The notes under the pieces were generated by a model. It was not told the origin of the DNA. It was given only the letters and a program-made list of their open reading frames with translations, and did no database searches. From the NCBI GenBank assembly GCA_020850945.1, contig JADZDR010000077.1, forward strand, positions 1-54,981: a DNA stretch of 54,981 nt, in the 5' to 3' direction. The stretch is from Acidimicrobiia bacterium. GTDB taxonomy: Bacteria; Actinomycetota; Acidimicrobiia; UBA2766. Positions 17,342 to 26,555 of this stretch are shown here, in pieces. The translations under genes and the position numbers were made by a program. Positions within the stretch are counted from its first letter, which is position 1. Every line of letters begins with the position of its first letter.

Positions 17342-19585
17342 GTGCACGGGCGAACGCAGTCCCCACAGAAGCTCTCCCTCGTGGAAAGGATGTCGGCGTG
17401 GTCCGTGCGGCGACGCCGCCGTGTGATCGTCCTCTGGGTGGTCGTTCTCGTCGCGTTCAACGCCGTCGCCGCATCCATCGGCAGCCAGTTCACGAACGCC
17501 TTCTCGCTCCCGGGAACGGAGTCCCAGGAGGCGTTCGACATCCTCGAGGAGCGCTTCCCGGAGAGATCGGGTGACACGGCCGAGATCGTCTTCAAGGCCG
17601 AAGGGGGGATCGAAGACGCGGGCGTACGGAGTCGCATGGAGGATGCGTTCGGTCGCATCGAGGACTACGACGAGGTCGTTGCGGTCCTCAGCCCGTACGG
17701 CGAGGGGGGAACGGGTCAGATGTCGCCGGAGGGCACGATCGCGTTCGCCGTCGTGCAGTTCGAGGGCCAGGCGGGCGACATAGACATCGACAAGGTGAAG
17801 GAGATCAAGGAGATCGCCGAGAGTGCGGCCGGTGACGGTCTCACGGTCGAGGTGGGGGGCTTCGTCGTGGCGGCTGCGGAGCAGGAGCCGCCCGGGCTCG
17901 GCGAGGCGATCGGCTTCTTCGCCGCCATGATCATCCTCCTCATCGCGTTCGGGTCACTGCTCGCCATGGTCCTTCCCCTCGTCATCGCCATGTTCGGGAT
18001 CGGTGTCGGGCTCACGATCATGACGGTACTTACCCACGTCCTCAAGACTCCCCAGTTCGCCCCCCAGCTCGCGTCGATGATCGGGATCGCCGTCGGTATC
18101 GACTACGCGCTCTTCATCGTGACCCGTTACCGGGAAGGGCTGGAGCACGGCATGGAACCGGAGGAGGCGATCGCGCGTTCGTCGGGAACGGCTGGCCGTG
18201 CCGTCGTGTTCGCCGGCGTCATCGTCGTCATCTCGATGCTGGGCATGCTCCTCATGCGCTTCCAGTTCGTCGAGGGCCTTGCCGTGGGGGCCGCAACCGT
18301 CGTGTTCGTGACGATGGTCGCGTCGGCGACGCTGCTGCCCGCCCTGCTCGGTTTCACGGGCCGCAACATCGACAAGTTCCACATCCCGTTCTTCGCGAAG
18401 CGCCAGTCGACCGACGAGACCTCGATATGGTTCCGCTGGAGCCGGCGCATCCAGCGCCACCCCGGCCTCTTCGCGACCATGAGCTTCCTCGTGCTCGTCC
18501 TCCTCGCCACACCTGTCTTCTCGATGCGGCTCGGCGTCGCCGATGCCGGCAACGACCCCAAGTCGCACTCGACCCGCCGCGCCTACGACCTCCTGAGCGA
18601 GGGCTTCGGACCCGGTTCCAACGGTCACATAATCCTCGTGGCGAGTCTCGAGTCCTCGGAGGATCTCGACGCGCTCGAAGGACTGCGGGGAGACCTCGAG
18701 GGGACGGAGGGGATAGTCGCGGTCGGACCTGCGGTCCCCAACGAGGCCGGCGACGCCGCCGTGGTCAACGTCACGCCCGCGTTCGCCCCCCAGGATGTGG
18801 AGACGAGTGAGCTCGTCGACGAGATCCGCACCGAAATCGTCCCCCGCGCGCTCGCGGGATCTGGCGCCGTCGTGCGCGTCGGTGGTTTCACGGCGATCAT
18901 CGACGACTTCAGCCGGCAGATCGCGCAACGCCTTCCCGTCCTCATCGGTGTCGTGCTTGCCCTCTCCTTCCTTCTCCTCATGGTCGTGTTCCGATCGGTC
19001 CTCGTGCCCCTCAAGGCGGCGGTCATGAACCTCCTCTCGATCGGGGCCGCGTACGGCGTTATCGTCGCCATCTTCCAGTGGGGCTGGTTCGCCGACGAGA
19101 TCGGCGTGGGAAGGCCGGGGCCCATCGAAGCCTGGATACCGATGATGCTCTTCGCGATCCTCTTCGGGCTCTCCATGGACTACGAGGTGTTCCTCCTCTC
19201 GCGGGTCCGCGAGGAGTACCTGCGCACGAACGACAACGCCCTCGCCGTCGCCAACGGCCTCGCCAAGACCGCGCGTGTCATCACGGCTGCGGCCCTGATC
19301 ATGGTCACGGTCTTCCTGTCGTTCGTGCTGAGCGGGGACCTGCGCCAGGTCAAGCTGTTCGGCATCGGCCTCGCCGTCGCCGTGCTCATCGACGTGACGC
19401 TCGTGCGGGTCGTGCTCGTGCCGTCGACGATGGAGCTGCTCGGGGATGCCAACTGGTGGCTGCCCCGCTGGCTCGACCGGCTCCTCCCGACCCTGCGCAT
19501 CGAGGCCGAGGAAGCCGAGGAGGGAGAGCACGAGGGCATCGACGTGAGGGACCCAGCCGAGATCCCCGAAGAGGCACGCAGGTAG
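17342..19585 (+). CDS. MMPL family (RND superfamily) transporter
   Basis: A 747-residue inner-membrane lipid or hydrophobic-compound transporter. The two-repeat RND layout is visible: an N-terminal helix (VIVLWVVVLVAFNAVAASIG), an extracytoplasmic loop, then helices with GIAVGIDYALFIVTRYREG. The second half repeats this with FGLSMDYEVFLLSRVREEY; the Asp-Tyr pairs are the MMPL proton-relay signature. GTG 17342 is backed by GGAGG at 17332-17336. No adjacent regulator or lipid gene fixes the substrate; export of envelope lipids is a family-level inference. Confidence 0.93.
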   Translation: MHGRTQSPQKLSLVERMSAWSVRRRRRVIVLWVVVLVAFNAVAASIGSQFTNAFSLPGTESQEAFDILEERFPERSGDTAEIVFKAEGGIEDAGVRSRMEDAFGRIEDYDEVVAVLSPYGEGGTGQMSPEGTIAFAVVQFEGQAGDIDIDKVKEIKEIAESAAGDGLTVEVGGFVVAAAEQEPPGLGEAIGFFAAMIILLIAFGSLLAMVLPLVIAMFGIGVGLTIMTVLTHVLKTPQFAPQLASMIGIAVGIDYALFIVTRYREGLEHGMEPEEAIARSSGTAGRAVVFAGVIVVISMLGMLLMRFQFVEGLAVGAATVVFVTMVASATLLPALLGFTGRNIDKFHIPFFAKRQSTDETSIWFRWSRRIQRHPGLFATMSFLVLVLLATPVFSMRLGVADAGNDPKSHSTRRAYDLLSEGFGPGSNGHIILVASLESSEDLDALEGLRGDLEGTEGIVAVGPAVPNEAGDAAVVNVTPAFAPQDVETSELVDEIRTEIVPRALAGSGAVVRVGGFTAIIDDFSRQIAQRLPVLIGVVLALSFLLLMVVFRSVLVPLKAAVMNLLSIGAAYGVIVAIFQWGWFADEIGVGRPGPIEAWIPMMLFAILFGLSMDYEVFLLSRVREEYLRTNDNALAVANGLAKTARVITAAALIMVTVFLSFVLSGDLRQVKLFGIGLAVAVLIDVTLVRVVLVPSTMELLGDANWWLPRWLDRLLPTLRIEAEEAEEGEHEGIDVRDPAEIPEEARR

Positions 19586-19627
19586 CCCTTCCGGGTCGAT
19601 CGTTGCAGGTGACAACTAACCTGCCCC

Positions 19628-20695
19628 GTGTTCCGCAGGCCAGGGGGAGCTGTGGGCATCGAGAGGAGACCACCTGTGCCGCCGGAGGGGACGTGGATCG
19701 CAGCCGACCTGGCCGAGCTGACCGAGGGGGCGGACAATCGCGTAGAGGTCACGCCCGGCGATGCCAGGTCCGGCTCGGGCTTCGAAAAGATGACCATCGC
19801 CGATGAGCGATACTTCCTGAAGACGGTCAGCCCCGCAACGGACTGGCTCATGCGCGTGACCGGCGACCGAAACCACCGCACGTTCCGCATCTGGACGGCC
19901 GGAATCATGTCCGCGGCCCCGGACAGCATCGACCACACCGTCGTCGGCATGGCCTTGGAGGGGGAGGGCCCCGAAGCCGTGCTCGGGATCCTCATGCGGG
20001 ACGTCGCCGAGTATCTCGTCCCCGAAGGGGACGCTCCCCTCACATCAGATCAGCACGCCGGCTTCCTCGATCACATGGCCGAGTTGTGCGCCACCTTCTG
20101 GGGCTGGAACGACAATCTCGGACTCGCGACACTCGGGCAACGTGTCCGGTTCTTCGCGCCGGACAACATCGCCCCCGAACTGGAGGCCTCGGACGTTCCC
20201 GGCCCGATCGCCGCCTCGGACGCGGGTTGGCGCCTGTTGGCGGAGAAGGCACCCGACCTTGCGAGGACCGCCGCCCTGATCCACGCCGATCCGCAGCCAC
20301 TCGTGGCCGCTCTGAGACGTACGCCGCAGACCTTCCTCCACGGGGACTGGAAGGCAGGGAATCTGGGCAATTTCCCGGACGGTCGCACGATCCTCGTCGA
20401 TTGGGCCTACCCGGGTGAGGGGCCTGCCTGCTGGGATCTCGCGTGGTATCTCGCCCTCAACCGCGTCCGGCTCCCCGAGGCGAAGGAGGACGCCATCGCA
20501 CGATTCCGGGACTCGTTGGAGCGCTACGGCATCCCGACCTCGGGCTGGTGGAGCGAGCAGCTCGAGCTCTCCCTCCTGGGAATGGCGGTGTGCTTCGGTT
20601 GGGAGAAGGCTCTGGGCGACGAAGACGAGCTCGGCTGGTGGGCTGAGAGGGCAGCGGTCGGGATCCGCCGTCTCGAAGGCGCTCGGGCGCCATGA
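19628..20695 (+). CDS. Aminoglycoside-phosphotransferase-like (APH/ChoK fold) kinase
   Basis: A 355-residue kinase-like protein. The Brenner catalytic motif is TFLHGDWKAGNLG (about residues 236-248; catalytic Asp then Asn), followed by ILVDWAYPGEGPACWDLAW, the metal-binding Asp segment. Such APH-fold proteins phosphorylate small molecules, often not antibiotics; the substrate is unknown. GTG 19628 is the earliest plausible start. Its stop overlaps the next gene's ATG by 4 nt, linking it to a methyltransferase. Confidence 0.83.
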   Translation: MFRRPGGAVGIERRPPVPPEGTWIAADLAELTEGADNRVEVTPGDARSGSGFEKMTIADERYFLKTVSPATDWLMRVTGDRNHRTFRIWTAGIMSAAPDSIDHTVVGMALEGEGPEAVLGILMRDVAEYLVPEGDAPLTSDQHAGFLDHMAELCATFWGWNDNLGLATLGQRVRFFAPDNIAPELEASDVPGPIAASDAGWRLLAEKAPDLARTAALIHADPQPLVAALRRTPQTFLHGDWKAGNLGNFPDGRTILVDWAYPGEGPACWDLAWYLALNRVRLPEAKEDAIARFRDSLERYGIPTSGWWSEQLELSLLGMAVCFGWEKALGDEDELGWWAERAAVGIRRLEGARAP

Positions 20696-21471
20696 GCCGA
20701 GATCACTATGCGGGGGCTGTGGCCGCATGGGCGGAGGGTGCGTCCCGTGTGTACCGACCGATCGCGGAGGAGCTCCTGCGCCACGCGCCGCATCCGTTGC
20801 GAGGCCGCACCGTGCTCGACGCCGGCGCGGGGACGGGCGTCGCGAGCGACGCCCTGACTGCCGTAGGTGCATCCACAGTGGGAGCCGACCTCTCGTTCGA
20901 CATGCTCGCATGGAACAGGCCGAGGCGTCCCCCGGCTGTGGTCTGCGACATACTCGCACTCCCCATACACGATGATGCGGTCGACGACGCGGTCGCTGCA
21001 TTCGTTCTCAACCATGTCGACGCGCCCGTGCGGGCGCTAGGGGAGCTCATCCGCGTGACGCGGGAGGGCGGGGCCGTCCTTGCGACGGTGTATGCGAGCT
21101 CGAGCAGGAGTGACGCCCGCGAGCGGATCGATGGCGCCGTCCGTGCCCACGGCTGGGTCGCACCCGCCTGGTTCGCGCACCTGAAGGCGGCCGTGACCCC
21201 CCTCCTCGGGACAGCCGAAGCGATGGCACGAGCCGCCTCGACGGCCGGACTCGCAGTATCCGAGGTGCGCGAGGAGGACGTCGACGTGGGTGTGACGGAC
21301 GCCGCTTCTCTCGTGGACTACCGCCTCGGACAGGCGCACGCGTCATCGTGGTACACGGGACTCGGCGAGCAGGAACGGGCGCGGGTCCGCGCGGCTGCGA
21401 TCGCAGCGGCAGAACCGGTCATGGAGCCCTACCGTCCCACGGTCGTCTTCCTGTCCGGATACGTCCCCTGA
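20692..21471 (+). CDS. Class I SAM-dependent methyltransferase
   Basis: A 259-residue methyltransferase of the UbiE/methyltransferase-11 type. Motif I is TVLDAGAGTGVASDAL, the acidic residue after strand 2 is in VGADLSFDML, and a VCDILALPIHDDAVDD segment follows. It is translationally coupled (ATGA) to the APH-like kinase, so they may act on the same metabolite. Substrate unknown. Confidence 0.87.
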   Translation: MSRDHYAGAVAAWAEGASRVYRPIAEELLRHAPHPLRGRTVLDAGAGTGVASDALTAVGASTVGADLSFDMLAWNRPRRPPAVVCDILALPIHDDAVDDAVAAFVLNHVDAPVRALGELIRVTREGGAVLATVYASSSRSDARERIDGAVRAHGWVAPAWFAHLKAAVTPLLGTAEAMARAASTAGLAVSEVREEDVDVGVTDAASLVDYRLGQAHASSWYTGLGEQERARVRAAAIAAAEPVMEPYRPTVVFLSGYVP

Positions 21472-21564
21472 GCAGACCGATCACACCTCCTCGACTCGCC
21501 CCCGCCGGATTCGCGTGGCAGGATTTCCGCCGGGGAACGGGGGCCGTCTGATTCGAGAGGTCTG

Positions 21565-23202
21565 ATGGACGAATCCGAGTTCGACGTCGTCATCGTTGGC
21601 TTCGGTGGCGCCGGGTCCGCCGCGGCCCTCGAAGCCGCCGGGGCGGGCGCGCAGGTCCTGGTCGTGGATCGCTTCGCCGGTGGGGGTGCGACGCGCCTCT
21701 GCGCCGGCATCGTCTACCTGGGTGGTGGCACGAAACAGCAGCGTCTCGCCGGTTTCGCCGACACGCCCGGGGGGATGGAGGCTTACCTGCGCACCGAGAC
21801 GGAGGATGCGGTCGACCCCGATCTCGTGCGTGCCTTCTGCCGACAGAGCCTCGAGAACTACGAATGGCTCCAGGCCAAGGGCGTCGGCTTTCCCGAGGAC
21901 TTCTACGAGCCCAAGACGACAGTACCCGGCGACAGATACGGGCTCTACTACTCGGGCAACGAACGTCAGCGCGCCGCCGTGACCCCACCGGTCCCGCGTG
22001 GCCACCGTGTCGCAGGTGACGGCCTGTCGGGCAAGTACCTGTACGAGTCGCTCTCGGCGGCGGTGCTCGCGGCCGGGGTCACCGTGTGGCGGCACAGCGA
22101 AGCGGTTCGCCTCGTCACCGACGAGGCCGGGGCCGTCACCGGCCTCGAGTTGAGAGTGCTCGACGGCAAGTGGCTGCAGCGACGCCACTCCGCCCTCGCC
22201 CAGCTCCATCAGCGCCTCGTGCAGGGGAACCTGCCGGGTGCTGCGGCCGCGCAACGTGCCCTGGTCAACTTCGAGGAGCGTCATGGCCGCAAAGTGACGG
22301 TTCGTGCCTCGTCGGTCGTGCTCGCGAGCGGTGGTTTCGGGTTTTCGTCCGAGCTCATGGCCCGCCACGGAGGGCCTTACCGTGACGCCACGCCGCTCGG
22401 GACCCCGGCCGACGACGGGGCTGCGATCCGCCTTGGGACGGCCGTCGGTGCGGCGACGGGCAATCTCGACCGCTTCGCCGCGTCTCGGTTCATCTGTCCG
22501 CCGGACGCGTTCGTCTGCGGGGTCCTCGTGAACGCCGCGGGTGAGCGGATCTGCGACGAGACGCTCTACGGCGCGTCTCTGAGCGTGCACATCGCCGAGA
22601 AGGGCGGCGGCGACGCGTTCCTCGTCATCGACCAGCCCCTGTGGGAACGGGCACGCCGGGAGATGCAGGAGGACGAGCGGCTGCGGGACTTCCCGATGCG
22701 TATCGTGCTCGCGGGCGGCCAGAACCATGTCGTGTTCCGCAAGGGCACGGCCTGGGTGAACCGTCACGTGAACCGCAAGAAGGCGTCGACGCTCGCGGAC
22801 CTCGGCCGGCGCCGCGGCATCGACCCCGACGGGCTCGCTGCCACGGTCGCGGTCTACAACGAAGATGCCCAGGCGGGCAGGCCGGACGGCCAGGGAAAGG
22901 ACCCCAAGTACGTGAGCGCGCTCACAACCCCTCCGTACTACGCGATCGACGCCAGTCTGGGAGCCCTGCTGTTCCCCGCCCCGTTCCTCAGTCTCGGTGG
23001 TCTCGCCGTCGAGGGGATCGCCGGTGCGGTGTGCCGGCGCGACGGCGGGACGATCCCCGGCCTCTTCGCGGCGGGCCGGGCGGCGGCGGGCGTGTCGTCG
23101 CGGTCCTACGTGAGTGGCCTCTCCGTTGCGGACGCCATCTTCAGCGGCCGCAACGCCGGGCGCGCTGCGGCCGAGGTGGCGCTGTCGCACCGGCCGGCCT
23201 GA
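21565..23202 (+). CDS. FAD-binding dehydrogenase (fumarate reductase / KstD-like flavoprotein)
   Basis: A 545-residue flavoprotein. The N-terminal dinucleotide motif FDVVIVGFGGAGSAAALEA leads into GGGATRLCAGIVYLGGG. A mid-protein ASSVVLASGGFGFSSELMA segment and a C-terminal PGLFAAGRAAAGV close the FAD site. The family includes 3-ketosteroid dehydrogenases and fumarate reductases. Neither a steroid cluster nor Sdh/Frd partners adjoin it, although a thiolase and an acyl-CoA ligase lie elsewhere in the window. ATG 21565 follows GAGAGG. Confidence 0.87.
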   Translation: MDESEFDVVIVGFGGAGSAAALEAAGAGAQVLVVDRFAGGGATRLCAGIVYLGGGTKQQRLAGFADTPGGMEAYLRTETEDAVDPDLVRAFCRQSLENYEWLQAKGVGFPEDFYEPKTTVPGDRYGLYYSGNERQRAAVTPPVPRGHRVAGDGLSGKYLYESLSAAVLAAGVTVWRHSEAVRLVTDEAGAVTGLELRVLDGKWLQRRHSALAQLHQRLVQGNLPGAAAAQRALVNFEERHGRKVTVRASSVVLASGGFGFSSELMARHGGPYRDATPLGTPADDGAAIRLGTAVGAATGNLDRFAASRFICPPDAFVCGVLVNAAGERICDETLYGASLSVHIAEKGGGDAFLVIDQPLWERARREMQEDERLRDFPMRIVLAGGQNHVVFRKGTAWVNRHVNRKKASTLADLGRRRGIDPDGLAATVAVYNEDAQAGRPDGQGKDPKYVSALTTPPYYAIDASLGALLFPAPFLSLGGLAVEGIAGAVCRRDGGTIPGLFAAGRAAAGVSSRSYVSGLSVADAIFSGRNAGRAAAEVALSHRPA

Positions 23203-23306
23203 TCCGGCGCTGCGCCGGACGGGTACGATTCGGCTGGAGTCCCGGGTTGGGCTCTGCAGGGGAGCGGGAGCGCGATACGTCCGGTCGTGCGTTGGGAGCC
23301 GTCACG

Positions 23307-24608
23307 TTGCTCGCACAACTGATCCACGTCGACGAGGCGAACAGGCTCTGGTTCGAGCTGATCTCGATCCCGCTCTTCACGGGTGTGATCGGCTACATCA
23401 CGAACTGGACGGGGGTTCTGATGCTCTTCGAGCCACTCCGCTACCACGGAGTGGCCGTGCCCGGACTCAAGCTCCTCTTCCCGTTCCTGCCGCGGCGCCT
23501 GCAGATCGTCCCGGTCTTCTCCAAGGACGGCCGGCTCGGCTGGCAGGGCATCGTCCCGTCGCGGGTCGACAAGATGGCGAGCATCGCCACCGACAAGGCG
23601 CTGTCCAAGGTCGGCAGCATCTCGGACTTCTACCGGGAGCTCGAACCCAACCGCATCGCCGAGCGACTCCTCGACACCGCGCGGGGAGAGGTGCGTGGCC
23701 TCGTAGAGGACCTCATGGAGCGCGAACACCCCAAGCTGTGGCACGACATGCCACCTGCCCTGAAGGATGCCCTCTTCGCCCGCGTCGACGCGCAGCTCCC
23801 GACCGTCGTGACACAGGTCACAGACGAGATCGGCAATCACCTCGACCAGCTCATCGACGCCAAGCTCATGGTCATCCGCTATTTCCGCAAGCACCCCGAG
23901 CTCATGAACTCGGTCTTTCGCGACATCGGCCGCAAGGAACTGCGCTTCATGCAGAACTTCGGCTTCTACTTCGGTGTCCCGATGGGCTTCCTGCTCGTCT
24001 GGCTCGTGCGCACCATCCCCCATTGGTGGGTGCTCCCCGTGGGCGGCGTGATCATCGGTTACGTCGTCAACTACCTCGGCATCCAGATGATCTTCGAGCC
24101 TGTGCTCCCCCACAAGCTCGGTCCGTTCACGGTCCAGGGGCTGTTCCTCAAACGACAGCCCGAGGCGAGCGACGTGTTCGCCGCGATCATCGCCGAGAAC
24201 GTCATCACGATCGAGAACATCGCCGACGAGATCCTCTACGGCCCGCGCTCGGACCGGACACACCAGATGCTCGAAGATGTCCTCCGCCCGACCGTCGACA
24301 AGGCGCTCGGGCGTGCCCAGTCCACGGTGCGAGCGGCGATCGGCAGCCGCGAGTACGAACGCATTCGCGACTCCGTCGCGATCGAAGCCGCCGGGTTCAC
24401 GACTGCGCTCTTCGATCCGGAGTTCAGCAGCGAACAGGCCGAGAAGATCCGGACCTTCGTCGCGAGGCAGATGCGCAAGCTGTCGCCGGAGGAGTTCTCA
24501 GAGCTCCTCCGCTCGGCGATCAAGTCCGACGAATGGCTCCTCTTCGTCCACGGCGCAGTGCTCGGTTTCGGCGCCGGACTCCTGCACCTAGCAGTATTCG
24601 GGGTGTGA
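23307..24608 (+). CDS. DUF445 family membrane protein
   Basis: A 433-residue DUF445 protein. An N-terminal membrane segment, ISIPLFTGVIGYITNWTGVL, is repeated in the C-terminal half as GGVIIGYVVNYLGIQMIFEP. Long helical stretches lie between, and the C-terminus ends in a last hydrophobic helix. The frame is open far upstream, but no ATG/GTG fits; TTG 23307 has GGGAG at 23294-23298 and matches where the family begins, so I use it. Function unknown. It overlaps the next gene by 4 nt. Confidence 0.83.
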   Translation: MLAQLIHVDEANRLWFELISIPLFTGVIGYITNWTGVLMLFEPLRYHGVAVPGLKLLFPFLPRRLQIVPVFSKDGRLGWQGIVPSRVDKMASIATDKALSKVGSISDFYRELEPNRIAERLLDTARGEVRGLVEDLMEREHPKLWHDMPPALKDALFARVDAQLPTVVTQVTDEIGNHLDQLIDAKLMVIRYFRKHPELMNSVFRDIGRKELRFMQNFGFYFGVPMGFLLVWLVRTIPHWWVLPVGGVIIGYVVNYLGIQMIFEPVLPHKLGPFTVQGLFLKRQPEASDVFAAIIAENVITIENIADEILYGPRSDRTHQMLEDVLRPTVDKALGRAQSTVRAAIGSREYERIRDSVAIEAAGFTTALFDPEFSSEQAEKIRTFVARQMRKLSPEEFSELLRSAIKSDEWLLFVHGAVLGFGAGLLHLAVFGV

Positions 24609-25510
24609 CCGACGTGGACGGCTTCGACGACTACCTCGACGACGGCATCGGTGACGACGTCGACTCCACCGACGACCCGACTGAGTCGTCGTACTTGATG
24701 TGGCTGCAGGCAGCACCCGAGTTTGCCCGCCTCGCCGCATCGTCGTGGTGGAGTGCCCTGCGCTGGGTGGCGTCTGTGACCTCGGAGAACTCACGTCGCA
24801 TAGGACGGGCAGTGGCGGCGGGCATGTCGCCGACCCAGGTCGCGGCCGAGATCGGGTCCGACGTGCGTGCTGCCGTCCTCGACCTCCTCGGCCTGGGCAA
24901 TTCGGCGGTCGCGCCCGGCACGCAGTCCCGCTCGAACGGCCTCCGCAGTCGATCCGGGCGTGCAGTCGCGCCCCGCCGCACCGTGACTGCCGCCGAGCTG
25001 CAGGCACGCGGCGCCGAACTCCTGCACGACGCCGCCGACGTCTGGTACGAGGCCGACGCCCACCCGGCATACGCGAGGATCCTCGACGAGCTCTCGCCCG
25101 ACGAAGCCCGCATCCTCTGTCTCCTGTCGACCGACGGCGCCCAGCCCGCGATCGACGTGAGAACGAACCGGCCGCTCGGGGTCGGCTCCGAGCTCGTCGC
25201 CGGCGGCCTCTCGATGATCGGGCTCCAAGCGGGCGTCCGGCGCGTAGACCGGACCCGGGCCGACCTGAACAACCTGTACCGCTTGGGCCTGGTCTGGTTC
25301 TCGCGGGAGGAGGTCGAGGACCCCACCCGCTACCAGGTCGTCGAGGTCCAGCCGGACGTGGTTGACGTCCTCAGGCGGGCGGGCCGCTCGCCCAAGATCG
25401 TGCGGCGCAGCATCCACCTCACCCCGTTCGGAGAGGACTTCTGTACGACTTGCCTGCCTTCCCCTGCGTCTCGCGGACGCAGCCCCAACGGCACCGGCCC
25501 GGGGTTGTGA
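24605..25510 (+). CDS. DUF4393 (Abi-alpha)-like protein
   Basis: A 301-residue protein. A very acidic N-terminus is followed by an amphipathic helical region and a Ser/Arg-rich linker. The C-terminal domain contains HPAYARILDELSPDEARIL, LNNLYRLGLVWFSREEVEDP and RRSIHLTPFGEDFCTTCL, typical of DUF4393. Some members are annotated as phage abortive-infection Abi-alpha, but this chromosomal context beside DUF445 does not indicate defence. GTG 24605 overlaps the DUF445 stop (GTGTGA). The last codons run into an intergenic repeat hairpin. Confidence 0.7.
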   Translation: MTDVDGFDDYLDDGIGDDVDSTDDPTESSYLMWLQAAPEFARLAASSWWSALRWVASVTSENSRRIGRAVAAGMSPTQVAAEIGSDVRAAVLDLLGLGNSAVAPGTQSRSNGLRSRSGRAVAPRRTVTAAELQARGAELLHDAADVWYEADAHPAYARILDELSPDEARILCLLSTDGAQPAIDVRTNRPLGVGSELVAGGLSMIGLQAGVRRVDRTRADLNNLYRLGLVWFSREEVEDPTRYQVVEVQPDVVDVLRRAGRSPKIVRRSIHLTPFGEDFCTTCLPSPASRGRSPNGTGPGL

Positions 25511-25552
25511 GGATCTCACCCGCCGGAGCGATGTCGAGTCCTCACAACCCCG
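25500..25552. repeat. Intergenic palindromic repeat, copy 1
   Basis: Perfect 14-bp arms CGGGGTTGTGAGGA (25500-25513) and TCCTCACAACCCCG (25539-25552) flank a 25-nt loop that begins TCTCACCCGC and ends GTCGAG. A second copy with the same loop length and similar loop sequence is at 47746-47792. Here it also overlaps the stop of the DUF4393-like gene and sits downstream of tRNA-Leu, so it may act as a terminator in both directions. Confidence 0.65.
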
Positions 25553-25581
25553 CCCGAGAAGACATCGCGACTTCACATGGG

Positions 25582-25666
25582 TGCGCGAGGGGGGACTTGA
25601 ACCCCCACGTCCTCGCGGACACAGGAACCTGAATCCTGCGCGTCTGCCGAATTCCGCCACTCGCGC
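25582..25666 (-). tRNA. tRNA-Leu (CAG)
   Basis: Minus-strand class II tRNA with acceptor GCGCGAG / CTCGCGC, anticodon loop TTCAGGT (anticodon CAG), variable arm GTCCGCGAGGAC and T-loop TTCAAGT. CCA is not encoded. Confidence 0.95.
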
Positions 25667-25801
25667 GTGGGCGCGGCAGTGTACCAGCAGCCCTGGTAGG
25701 CGACCCGCGGGAATCCCCGCCCAGGGCTCGCACCGGGGTCTGGAAGCAGGCTGGCAGTACAATGCCCGAGGTCGTCACGCCCATCACATGGAGGTTCGGA
25801 C

Positions 25802-26554
25802 TTGGGCATCGCCCAATCCTTCGAGCGACGCCTCGAACAGTTCGTCGAGGGGTTCTTCGCGCGCACTTTCAGGAGCGGCCTGCAACCCGTCGAGCTCGGC
25901 CGCAAGATCGCGCGGGAGATGGAGCGCGGCAAGACCGTCACCCAGAACGGCGTCGTGGTCGCCAACCACTTTCGCGTGTTCCTCTCCCCCGAGGACACGG
26001 TGCGCTTCGGCCACTTCGAGAGCTCACTCCGCCAGGAGCTCGCCGACGGCCTCACAGACGAGTGCCGCAAGGAGAGCTGGCGCACCCTGGGACCGATCCA
26101 GGTCGAGTTCGTGACGGACGCCGACCTCAAGCTCGGTCGTTACGTCATCGAGAGTCGCATCATCGAGGGCTCGTTCGCCGCGTCACAGAGCGCACGGCCC
26201 GAGCCGGATCCGCCGCCTGCCGCGCCAACCCCGGCGGCACGCACCCCGCCTCCACCTCCGCCTGCTGGGGGGACGGGCCCCCGCCTCGAATCGGCCTCGG
26301 GCGAGACCCTCGTCCTTCTCAAGGACAGGATCTGGGTGGGGCGGCTCGAGGACTGCGCGATCCAACTCGACGACCCCAACGTGTCCCGCCACCACGCCGA
26401 GGTCACCGTGGACGCGTCCGGTGCTTGGGTGGTGACCGACCTCGGCTCGACCAACGGAACGTACGTCAACGGAATCCGTATCGGCGGGGAGACACCGTTA
26501 CAGGACGGTGACCAGCTCTCCGTCGGTAGGAACACAGTGGTCTTCAGGACTTGA
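25802..26554 (+). CDS. fhaA: FhaA-like FHA-domain protein (DUF3662)
   Basis: A 250-residue protein. The N-terminal DUF3662 domain (1-115) contains SFERRLEQFVEGFFARTF and PVELGRKIAREME. A Pro-rich linker (about 125-155) follows, then a C-terminal FHA phosphothreonine-binding domain with WVGRLEDCAIQLDD, VSRHHAEVTV and DLGSTNGTYVNG. Mycobacterial FhaA binds phosphorylated MviN/Wag31 and helps control peptidoglycan synthesis. The start is TTG 25802 with GGAGG at 25790-25794 (7-nt spacing). It opens the fhaA-fhaB-pstP-rodA-pbpA run; fhaB starts one base after its stop. Confidence 0.92.
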   Translation: MGIAQSFERRLEQFVEGFFARTFRSGLQPVELGRKIAREMERGKTVTQNGVVVANHFRVFLSPEDTVRFGHFESSLRQELADGLTDECRKESWRTLGPIQVEFVTDADLKLGRYVIESRIIEGSFAASQSARPEPDPPPAAPTPAARTPPPPPPAGGTGPRLESASGETLVLLKDRIWVGRLEDCAIQLDDPNVSRHHAEVTVDASGAWVVTDLGSTNGTYVNGIRIGGETPLQDGDQLSVGRNTVVFRT

Positions 26555-26555
26555 G

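Noticed and set aside
17954-19615. 553-codon minus-strand frame over the MMPL gene
   Set aside because: Low-complexity His/Asp/Glu/Arg composition characteristic of antisense frames in this GC range.
22641-23306. N-terminal extension of the DUF445 protein over the FAD gene
   Set aside because: It overlaps the intact FAD dehydrogenase and is Arg-rich shadow sequence; TTG 23307 with GGGAG matches the family start.
24605-25510. Abi-alpha-like gene as a phage-defence system
   Set aside because: The DUF4393 similarity alone is not evidence for defence; it is coupled to DUF445, with no nuclease, toxin or mobile genes nearby.
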